From DATLED01 sp046597375 (lineage in GTDB: Bacteria > Actinomycetota > Acidimicrobiia > Acidimicrobiales > CADCTF01), in contig JBKJKM010000308.1 in the NCBI GenBank assembly GCA_046597375.1, forward strand, positions 1-5,228: 5,228 nt of DNA, given 5' to 3'. How positions within the stretch are numbered: position 1 is the stretch's first letter; each line of letters starts with the position of its first letter. A program made the translations under genes and the position numbers. Shown here piece by piece: positions 1-4,997 of the stretch. Below the pieces are notes generated by a model, which was not told where the DNA came from, did no database searches, and was given only the letters and a program-made list of their open reading frames with translations.

Positions 1-15
1 GAATAGGAACCCTCC

Positions 16-993
16 ATGTTCGACATCGTGTTCAGCGTCCTGGCTGGACTGTTGAGCTTCTTCTACCAACTGGTCCCGAACTACGCGCTCGCCATTGGCC
101 TGCTCACCGTCTCGGTGATGCTCCTGCTCTTCCCGTTGAACGCCAAGGGGATGCGGTCGATGGCCGCCATGAGCCGGCTGAGCCCGGAACTGAAGAAGAT
201 CCAGGCCAAGCACAAGAACGACAAGGTCACCCAGAACGAGGAGGTGATGGCCCTCTTCAAGGAGAACAAGGTCACGCCCTTCGGCGGGTGCCTCCCCTTG
301 TTGCTCCAGATGCCCGTGTTGTTCGTCATGTACAACGTGATCCGTGGCTTGGTGCACAAGGCCGGTAGCGGGGAGCTGAAGGGCCGGTTCGACCCCAAGT
401 ACCTCGATCACGGCTCGGAGCTCTACAAGTCCTTGGTCGGCCAGACTCGAATGGAGTCGTTCGGACTCGACCTGGCAAAATCTGCCAGCGAAGTTCTGAA
501 GGTGTCCTTCGTCACGGCGATCCCGTTCCTCGTCCTGATCGTCGGCGTGGTGGCCGCCGGCTACTTCCAGCAGGCGATGATCTCCCGCCGCAACCCGAAC
601 CAGAACACCGCCGACAACCCGATGGCCAAGCAGATGCAGCAGATGACCAAGATCATGCCCCTCATGTACTTGGTCTTCGGCTTCACGCTTCCGGCCGGCC
701 TCAACGTGTACTTCCTGGTCTCGAGCATCTTCCGTATCGGCCAACAAACCCTCATCTACAAGATGGATCCCTCGTTGTCGGCGGCGCGAACGGCCGGCCA
801 GACGGTGGTCGAGAGCAAGGACGTGTCCTCCAAGGCGCCGAAGGCCTCCAAACCCTCTCCACGGGGTTCGAATGGGACCGTCGCCAAGGGGAACGCCGGA
901 AGTGGTGCTCGCACGGCCGCGGCGTCGACCGCCTCAGCAGTGCCGGCCCGCATCGCCAACCGTCCGGCCAACAAGAAGAAGAAGCGACGCTGA
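16..993 (+). CDS. yidC: Membrane protein insertase YidC (Oxa1/Alb3 family)
   Basis: YidC inserts and folds membrane proteins in the cytoplasmic membrane, alone or with SecYEG. The 325-residue product shows the family core. A first core helix at about residues 24-42 ends in FPLNAKGMRSM. It is followed by a charged cytoplasmic helical hairpin (about 53-85, SPELKKIQAKHKND) and the signature TPFGGCLPLLLQMPVLFVMY (87-106). A hydrophobic helix lies at about 165-184, and the family hallmark FGFTLPAGLNVYFLVSS is at 221-237. The tail from about 250 is Ala/Ser/Lys-rich and ends in NKKKKRR, a basic end that in relatives helps ribosome docking. I see no lipobox cysteine near the N-terminus. The start is supported by AGGA at 5-8, seven bases before ATG. 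The arginine normally found five residues before the conserved Pro of the first core helix is Met35 here. The gene heads an apparent yidC-jag-rsmG operon; its promoter would lie outside the window. The family assignment is secure. Confidence 0.95.
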   Translation: MFDIVFSVLAGLLSFFYQLVPNYALAIGLLTVSVMLLLFPLNAKGMRSMAAMSRLSPELKKIQAKHKNDKVTQNEEVMALFKENKVTPFGGCLPLLLQMPVLFVMYNVIRGLVHKAGSGELKGRFDPKYLDHGSELYKSLVGQTRMESFGLDLAKSASEVLKVSFVTAIPFLVLIVGVVAAGYFQQAMISRRNPNQNTADNPMAKQMQQMTKIMPLMYLVFGFTLPAGLNVYFLVSSIFRIGQQTLIYKMDPSLSAARTAGQTVVESKDVSSKAPKASKPSPRGSNGTVAKGNAGSGARTAAASTASAVPARIANRPANKKKKRR

Positions 994-1853
994 TGGAATG
1001 GGTCGAAACGACCGGGAAGACGGTCGAAGAAGCGCTGGATGCCGCTCTGGAACAGCTTGGGGTCGACGTCGCCGACGCCGAGTACGAGGTCGTCGAGGAG
1101 GCGAAGACGGGTCTGTTCGGGCGCCTCCGCACCGAGGCCCGAGTGCGGGCCCGAGTGCGTCCGACGACGCCCCGCCCCAAGGACGAACGCCGGGGACGAG
1201 GCCGGAAGGCGCCTGCTCCCGGCGCCGCATCAACGGGCCCGTCAGAACCGAAGGCGCCGGCCGTCGCTCCTCGCGAGCGCGCCCCTCGCCGCAACCCCGA
1301 TTCCGCTCGCAGCGAGGCCCAACGCCCGCCGCGAGTTCCCAGAGAGAGAGAAGCAGCCGTGAGTGACACCGATCTCGACCGCCAAGACCTTCCCATTGCC
1401 GAGCAAGGCGAGATCGCAGCCGGCTTTGTTCGTGGTGTCGTGGAGCGCTTCGGTGCCGTAGGGGCGACCGTGACCGTCCACGAGATTGACGAGGAGACCG
1501 TCGAGGTCAAGGTGGAGGGTACGGACCTCGGCTTGCTCATCGGACCGAAGGGCGCAGCCCTGCAGGCGCTCCAGGAGCTCACCCGCAGCGCCGTCCAGCG
1601 CCACACGAGCGCCCGGTCGGGTCGGATCATGGTCGATGTCAGCGGCTACCGGGCCAAGCGGCGGGAGGCGCTCGAACGCTTTGCCACCAAGATCGCTGAC
1701 GATGTCGTGACTTCTGGTACCCGGACCGTGCTGGAGCCGATGAATCCGTCGGATCGCAAGGTCATCCACGATACGATCAACGACATCGGCGGGGTTTCGA
1801 CCTCGTCGGAGGGTGAAGAGCCCCGTCGTCGGGTAGTGGTGTCCCCCGCCTGA
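993..1853 (+). CDS. jag: Jag/KhpB: Jag-N, KH and R3H domain RNA-binding protein
   Basis: Jag (KhpB, SpoIIIJ-associated) is a cytoplasmic RNA-binding protein, in other bacteria partnered with KhpA and linked to cell-division and cell-shape control. Residues 1-52 are a Jag-N domain (start MEWVETTGKTVEEAL, then AKTGLFGRL at 38-46). Residues about 53-122 are a basic Pro/Arg/Ala-rich linker, likely disordered. The KH domain spans roughly 140-215, with a GxxG loop GPKG at 184-187. The C-terminal R3H domain shows SDRKVIH (R255, H259) and then STSSEGEEPRRRVVV. The full family architecture is present. The ATG shares its A with the yidC stop (TGATG), so translational coupling is likely; the AAG repeats at 973-984 may serve as a purine-rich ribosome site. 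An in-frame GTG at 1359 preceded by an AG repeat could give a shorter KH-R3H form. Adjacency to yidC is classic for this family. Confidence 0.93.
   Translation: MEWVETTGKTVEEALDAALEQLGVDVADAEYEVVEEAKTGLFGRLRTEARVRARVRPTTPRPKDERRGRGRKAPAPGAASTGPSEPKAPAVAPRERAPRRNPDSARSEAQRPPRVPREREAAVSDTDLDRQDLPIAEQGEIAAGFVRGVVERFGAVGATVTVHEIDEETVEVKVEGTDLGLLIGPKGAALQALQELTRSAVQRHTSARSGRIMVDVSGYRAKRREALERFATKIADDVVTSGTRTVLEPMNPSDRKVIHDTINDIGGVSTSSEGEEPRRRVVVSPA
1341..1361 (+). promoter_or_regulatory. Possible internal translation start in jag (GTG 1359)
   Basis: An (AG)5 tract at 1341-1350 continuing into AAG lies six to eight bases before an in-frame GTG at 1359-1361. Starting there gives a 164-residue protein beginning VSDTDLDRQDLP, right at the end of the disordered linker, with complete KH and R3H domains and no Jag-N domain. 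The purine tract is only a partial match to a Shine-Dalgarno sequence, so this is a candidate, not a demonstrated start. Confidence 0.3.
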
Positions 1854-1863
1854 GTGCGACCGG

Positions 1864-2478
1864 ATGACTGACGTCATGGGAGCCCTGGCCGAGGCCAGGG
1901 CTCTCGGCTTTTTAGGCCCTGGCCCGCTCGAGGCCCATGTTGCGTCCGCCGAGTCGTTTGCCGCAGCGATCGGCATCGTCAACGGATTCGTGCTCGATAT
2001 GGGAAGCGGAGGTGGCGTGCCCGGCCTGCTGCTGGCCTCGGCCCACCCCGATCTCCGCATGGTGCTTCTCGACAACAACCGGCGGCGGACGTCGTTCTTG
2101 GCTCGGGTCGTGGCGGAGTTGGGCTGGGCCGAACGCGTCGAGGTCGTGCGGGCGGCCGCCGAGGAAGCCGCCCATGACCCGCGGTGGCGGCGGAACTTTG
2201 ACGTTGTCCTCGCACGGTCATTCGGACCCCCACCGCTGACGGCGGAGTGCGCGGCCGGGTTCCTTCGCCTGGGCGGCCGGCTGGTCGTCGGCGAGCCGCC
2301 GAACCCGACCCCCGGCCGATGGCCCGTCGATGGGCTGTCGTTGTTGGGATTCGAGGTCACTGCCACGGGTGCCGTCCAGGTGCTCACCCAGCGAGCAGAT
2401 CCGCTGGCGACGATGCCGCGACCGTGGAAAAGGATGGAACGTCAACCGTTGTGGGAGACGCCCAACCGTTCCACCTGA
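1864..2478 (+). CDS. rsmG: 16S rRNA (guanine527-N7)-methyltransferase RsmG
   Basis: RsmG (GidB) uses S-adenosylmethionine to methylate N7 of G527 in 16S rRNA; loss in other bacteria gives low-level streptomycin resistance. The 204-residue product has the SAM-binding motif VLDMGSGGGVPGLLLA (43-58), the acidic second motif MVLLD (D70) followed by NNRRRTSFL, and NFDVVLARSFGPPPLTAECA (111-130), which matches the family's SRA region. It ends with RPWKRMERQPLW. The glycine motif begins at about residue 45, earlier than in E. coli RsmG, so the N-terminal helical region is shortened and the usual HFLDSL-type motif is not visible. No in-frame ATG, GTG or TTG exists between the upstream in-frame stop at 1834 and 1864. 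ATG 1864 is therefore the first possible start (ATG 1876 is the alternative), and neither has a clear ribosome site. The 10-base gap after jag suggests coupled translation. The place between jag and parA fits gidB. Confidence 0.88.
   Translation: MTDVMGALAEARALGFLGPGPLEAHVASAESFAAAIGIVNGFVLDMGSGGGVPGLLLASAHPDLRMVLLDNNRRRTSFLARVVAELGWAERVEVVRAAAEEAAHDPRWRRNFDVVLARSFGPPPLTAECAAGFLRLGGRLVVGEPPNPTPGRWPVDGLSLLGFEVTATGAVQVLTQRADPLATMPRPWKRMERQPLWETPNRST
1878..1913 (+). terminator. Terminator-like hairpin with T tract inside the start of rsmG
   Basis: Bases 1880-1890 and 1893-1903 form a perfect 11-bp inverted repeat (GAGCCCTGGCC / GGCCAGGGCTC). It is extended by a G-U and a G-C pair to 1878 and 1905. 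The turn centres on GA, so in RNA the loop is probably the four bases CGAG. Three bases later come five T (1909-1913). This has the form of an intrinsic terminator but lies 14 bases inside rsmG. A second copy of the left arm, GCCCTGGCC at 1916-1924, can pair with the right arm instead and would place the T tract in a loop, as in an attenuator. The structure is seen directly; function is inferred, and high GC content or coding constraint could produce it by chance. Confidence 0.45.
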
Positions 2479-2571
2479 AGCGCACGACGTGGGGCGGGGC
2501 GGGGGTACTTCTCGCGGCGGCTCGCCGTTTCGATGATTGGCCGATCTGAGTCGGCGTCGCAGACCATGCGA
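2479..2571. other. rsmG-parA intergenic region before parS1
   Basis: This stretch has no gene. It holds a G-rich run at 2491-2505 (GGGG C GGGG C GGGGG) and a weak 5-bp hairpin CGGCG-GCT-CGCCG at 2515-2527 followed by TTT, which could be a poor terminator after rsmG. I could not identify convincing -35 and -10 boxes, although a parAB promoter is expected here or slightly downstream. Confidence 0.4.
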
Positions 2572-2587
2572 TGTTTCACGTGAAACG
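2572..2587. promoter_or_regulatory. parS: parS site 1 (ParB centromere site)
   Basis: TGTTTCACGTGAAACG matches the bacterial parS consensus TGTTTCACGTGAAACA at 15 of 16 positions, and its central 14 bases (2573-2586) are a perfect palindrome. ParB dimers bind parS, load CTP, clamp and spread on the flanking DNA. This copy lies upstream of every candidate parA start, so it may also act as an operator for ParB repression of parAB. The in-frame stop TGA at 2581-2583 within the site marks the upstream limit of the parA reading frame. Confidence 0.95.
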
Positions 2588-2598
2588 GTTTCGGCGAG

Positions 2599-3936
2599 AT
2601 GACTCGGCTCTGCCGAGCCGACAAGAGCATCCTCCAGGCAGACGACCGAAAGGTTTCACGTGAAACGTCGGAGGAGGTCCTTGCAATCCACGAAGTCACC
2701 GGCAAGGATGCGGTCGTGGCCATGCCGGAGGACGATGTTGCTGCGCGGGGGCGCAGCATCTTCGAGCGTCTGCGCGCCGAGCAGGTGGGTGAAACGCCGC
2801 CGCCATCATCCTCCCTCTTCCGTTGGAGCGAGTTGCCCGATCTGCCCGAGGTGCCTGCCATTGCTCCGCCCGAGCGGCCCTCCGATGCGATCGTTCCCCT
2901 GAACAACGCTGCCGCCGTTGCCGCTCAATCCGTCGAGGCGTCCGGCGACGCGCGGTCGCCCCGATCACCGGCGCTCGCCTCCTCCGACGAGCCAGGTCCT
3001 GTCCCGAGGTCCAAGGACTACGTGGCGACGCCTCCGATCATGCCCACATTGCCCTCCTTGTCCGCTCCGGAAGCAGGGGAACCAGCCTCGCCACGTCCCT
3101 CGTCCGCCCGTCGATCGGTCCAGGAAGAGCGTCCGGAGCCCGGGTCGTTCGCCCGTCCGCTTCCCCGCATCCTGGCCATCGCCAACCAGAAGGGCGGTGT
3201 CGGCAAGACCACGACCACGGTCAACCTTGGGGCGTCGCTCGCCGTGCTCGGGTACCGCACGCTCGTCGTCGACCTCGACCCCCAGGGCAATGCGACGACC
3301 GGACTTGGTATCAACAGCCGGAACCTGGAGCACTCGATCTACGACGTGATCCTCCACGATGTCCCCATGGAGGATTGCGTCGAACCCTCGACGCTCCGCA
3401 ATCTCTATGTCGCCCCAGCAACCATCGATCTCGCCGGTGCGGAGATCGAACTGGTTCCGGCGTTCAGCCGGGAGCTGCGCCTCCGCCGTGCCCTCGAGGA
3501 GGTGCGGGATGACTACGACTTCGTGCTCATCGACTGCCCGCCGTCGCTTGGATTGTTGACCGTCAACGGGTTGGCGGCGGCGACCGAGGTGCTCGTGCCC
3601 ATCCAATGCGAGTACTACGCACTCGAGGGTCTGGGACAGTTGCTGCGCAACGTCAACCTGGTGCAGTCGAACCTGAATCCCAAGCTCGAGGTCAGCGCCA
3701 TCGTGCTTACGATGTACGACGCCCGCACGAAGCTGGCGGAGCAGGTCGCGGCCGAGGTGCGGACCCACTTTGGATCCAAGGTCTGTCGCAACGTCGTACC
3801 CCGCACCGTTCGCCTGTCGGAGGCGCCCTCGTTCGGGCAACCGATCATCGTGTTCGATCCGTCGTCCCGAGGCGCCTTGGCGTATCGGGAGTTGGCCAAG
3901 GAGGTCTCAGGTGGCGCGCCGCAGCGGGCTGGGTAG
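2599..3936 (+). CDS. parA: Chromosome-partitioning ATPase ParA (Soj) with long N-terminal extension
   Basis: ParA is a deviant Walker-type ATPase that binds DNA non-specifically and, with ParB-parS, moves newly replicated origins apart. The catalytic domain occupies about residues 188-440. It has the Walker A motif QKGGVGKTTTTVNLG (197-211, signature Lys198 and catalytic Lys203), VVDLDPQGNATTGLG (223-237), Walker B FVLIDCPPSLGLLTVNGL (308-325), and VPRTVRLSEAPSFGQPI (400-416). This is a complete, standard core. Residues 1-187 are an unusual Pro/Ser/Ala-rich, probably disordered extension; ParA proteins are usually about 250-330 residues in total. The start is uncertain. ATG 2599 has no good ribosome site and puts parS2 inside the gene. 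GTG 2716 has AAGGA at 2704-2708, seven bases upstream, and ATG 2722 follows; these give about 406 and 404 residues. The longest frame is given. The 26-base overlap with parB indicates one operon. Confidence 0.9.
   Translation: MTRLCRADKSILQADDRKVSRETSEEVLAIHEVTGKDAVVAMPEDDVAARGRSIFERLRAEQVGETPPPSSSLFRWSELPDLPEVPAIAPPERPSDAIVPLNNAAAVAAQSVEASGDARSPRSPALASSDEPGPVPRSKDYVATPPIMPTLPSLSAPEAGEPASPRPSSARRSVQEERPEPGSFARPLPRILAIANQKGGVGKTTTTVNLGASLAVLGYRTLVVDLDPQGNATTGLGINSRNLEHSIYDVILHDVPMEDCVEPSTLRNLYVAPATIDLAGAEIELVPAFSRELRLRRALEEVRDDYDFVLIDCPPSLGLLTVNGLAAATEVLVPIQCEYYALEGLGQLLRNVNLVQSNLNPKLEVSAIVLTMYDARTKLAEQVAAEVRTHFGSKVCRNVVPRTVRLSEAPSFGQPIIVFDPSSRGALAYRELAKEVSGGAPQRAG
2603..2620 (+). repeat. Small hairpin between the two parS sites
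   Basis: CTCGGC at 2603-2608 and GCCGAG at 2612-2617 form a 6-bp stem. An alternative stem CGGCTC / GAGCCG uses 2605-2610 and 2615-2620. It lies two bases after the ATG at 2599 and close to the midpoint of the parS pair. It could be an RNA structure in the parA leader or a binding site, but it is short and may be incidental. Confidence 0.3.
2652..2667. promoter_or_regulatory. parS: parS site 2 (ParB centromere site)
   Basis: GGTTTCACGTGAAACG contains the same perfect 14-bp palindrome (2653-2666) as site 1, exactly 80 bp further on; it differs from the 16-base consensus only in the two outermost bases. If parA starts at 2599, this site is coding and reads V-S-R-E-T. If parA starts at 2716 or 2722, it lies in the untranslated leader. 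A strong purine stretch, GGAGGAGGT at 2670-2678, follows directly. Confidence 0.93.
3898..3905 (+). promoter_or_regulatory. Ribosome-binding site of parB
   Basis: AAGGAGGT is a perfect Shine-Dalgarno match, five bases before the GTG at 3911. It lies inside the last codons of parA and decides the parB start. It argues against the longer open frame reaching back to ATG 3770, whose extra 47 residues look non-conserved. Confidence 0.9.
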
Positions 3937-4831
3937 AGGGTTGGGGGCATTGATCCCGACGGAAGTTGCCAACGAGGGCACGTCGGCGTTGCTGGAGCTC
4001 CCGGTGGGCGTCATTAATGCCAATAATTTCCAGCCTCGGCGTCACTTCGACGAGGAGACTCTGGCGTCGCTGACGGCGAGCGTGCGGGAACTGGGCGTCC
4101 TGCAGCCGATTCTGGTGCGACCGGCCGAGGCGGACGGCAGCTACGAGCTGATCGCCGGCGAGCGGCGGTGGCGGGCGGCCAAACGGGCTGGTCTCCAGTC
4201 GATCCCGGCCATCGTCCGTGCCGTGAGCGACGTCTCGAGCCTGGAGCAGGCCCTCGTCGAGAACCTCCATCGTCAGGACCTCAACGCCTTGGAGGAGGCG
4301 GCGGCGTACCAACAGCTCATCGAGGACTTCCACCTGACACATGACGAGGTGGCCGCGCGCGTGGGAAAGAGCAGGTCAGCGGTATCGAATGCCTTGAGGC
4401 TGTTCCAGTTGCCACCGGGGATCCAGCGACTCGTGGCCGAAGCCCAACTGAGTGCCGGCCATGCACGAGCCCTGCTCGGCACACCGGATCGAGGGTTCCA
4501 GGAGTCGCTGGCGAAGAAGGCGCTACACGAAGGACTCTCGGTCCGTGAGGTCGAGGACGCCGTACGACAACGCAATGAGTTGTCCGGCCAACTCGGCGGT
4601 ACAACGCCTGGAACCGCCCGCCCGCCGTCGGGCAAGGCGCTGCGGCCCCCGGGACTCCTCGAACTCGAGGATCTGCTCTCCGGCTACCTCGACACCTCGG
4701 TGAAGGTGGAGATGACGACCAAGAAGGGTCGACTGGTGATCGACTTCGCGACCCTCGAAGATCTCGAGCGCATCTATCGAGCGATGACCGAGCCAGGATC
4801 CGGCGGGAGCCCACCCTCCACCGCAGGCTGA
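3911..4831 (+). CDS. parB: Chromosome-partitioning protein ParB (Spo0J), parS-binding CTPase
   Basis: ParB binds parS, uses CTP to form a sliding clamp, spreads over origin DNA and stimulates ParA. The 306-residue product has all expected parts. The N-terminal ParA-activating peptide is ARRSGLGRGLGALIP (2-16). The N-terminal CTP-binding domain shows NFQPRRHFDEETLASL (39-54), GVLQPILVRP (62-71), the GERRWRAAKRAGL box (83-95) and ENLHRQDLNALEEA (117-130). The helix-turn-helix LTHDEVAARVGKSRSAVSNALRL lies at 142-164, followed by LPPGIQRLVAEAQLSAGHARALLG (167-190). A linker (about 222-247) leads to the C-terminal dimerisation domain (about 249-292, with VKVEMTTKKGRLVIDF). The start is GTG 3911, set by a perfect ribosome site and by the conserved N-terminal peptide. 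It overlaps parA by 26 bases in another frame, so translation is probably coupled. Its target sites lie upstream of parA, which suggests autoregulation. Confidence 0.96.
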   Translation: MARRSGLGRGLGALIPTEVANEGTSALLELPVGVINANNFQPRRHFDEETLASLTASVRELGVLQPILVRPAEADGSYELIAGERRWRAAKRAGLQSIPAIVRAVSDVSSLEQALVENLHRQDLNALEEAAAYQQLIEDFHLTHDEVAARVGKSRSAVSNALRLFQLPPGIQRLVAEAQLSAGHARALLGTPDRGFQESLAKKALHEGLSVREVEDAVRQRNELSGQLGGTTPGTARPPSGKALRPPGLLELEDLLSGYLDTSVKVEMTTKKGRLVIDFATLEDLERIYRAMTEPGSGGSPPSTAG

Positions 4832-4996
4832 CCTCGGCTCCATCTCTGGTCGAGAGCTGCCCCGGATCTTCTGCAAAGATGCTGGTCAGCGGGTGCGCGA
4901 CCGAAGGCTTTGCGGCCCCACGACGGTGACTTGAGGGTTGGGCAGGGACTCAACTCTGAAGTGACGTCCCCAGCATGGGGACAACGCTGGGGATAA
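4832..4996. other. Intergenic gap between convergent parB and amidase genes
   Basis: This 165-base stretch has no supportable gene. It contains several small inverted repeats. GCAAAG (4873-4878) and CTTTGC (4908-4913) enclose GGTC (4884-4887) and GACC (4899-4902). An imperfect pair occupies 4926-4937 and 4954-4965. TCCCCAGC (4967-4974) pairs with GCTGGGGA (4986-4993). The last could act as a two-way transcription stop, but no T tract follows on either strand, so terminator status is unproven. Confidence 0.5.
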
Positions 4997-4997
4997 C
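4966..4997 (-). repeat. TGGGGAYAAC repeats resembling DnaA boxes
   Basis: TGGGGACAAC (4976-4985) and TGGGGATAAC (4988-4997) are direct repeats 12 bp apart, with an inverted GTCCCCA at 4966-4972. On the minus strand they read TTGTCCCCA and TTATCCCCA. Each differs at one position from common DnaA boxes (TTGTCCACA of actinobacteria, TTATCCACA of E. coli). The same bases form the hairpin TCCCCAGC / GCTGGGGA, so they may simply be a transcription-end structure. The repeats are seen directly; DnaA binding is conjecture. Confidence 0.4.

Noticed and set aside
872..1366. Plus-strand frame of 164 codons over the yidC-jag junction
   Set aside because: It is very Arg/Pro-rich with no motif, and it overlaps two confident genes in another frame.
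1242..2387. Long minus-strand open frame of 381 codons opposite jag and rsmG
   Set aside because: It mirrors two well-supported genes, and high-GC codon bias commonly opens the opposite strand. Its translation is Arg/Pro-rich with no recognisable motif.
2491..2505. Possible G-quadruplex upstream of parA
   Set aside because: Only three G-runs are present, so a standard four-run quadruplex cannot form within one strand.
2571..2663. A 30-codon frame beginning MFHVKRFRRDD, with a start codon overlapping parS1
   Set aside because: The MFHVK start is a by-product of the parS palindrome, there is no ribosome site, and the stop lies in parS2. It looks like chance.
2965..3840. Minus-strand open frame of 291 codons opposite parA
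   Set aside because: It is a shadow of the ParA coding region with no family signature.
3770..3910. Upstream extension of the parB frame to ATG 3770
   Set aside because: The extra residues lie within the ParA C-terminal coding region, do not resemble ParB, and the perfect ribosome site fixes GTG 3911.
4940..4947. GGGCAGGG resembling an FtsK orienting sequence (KOPS)
   Set aside because: A single 8-mer in GC-rich DNA is expected by chance, and the KOPS of this lineage is unknown to me.
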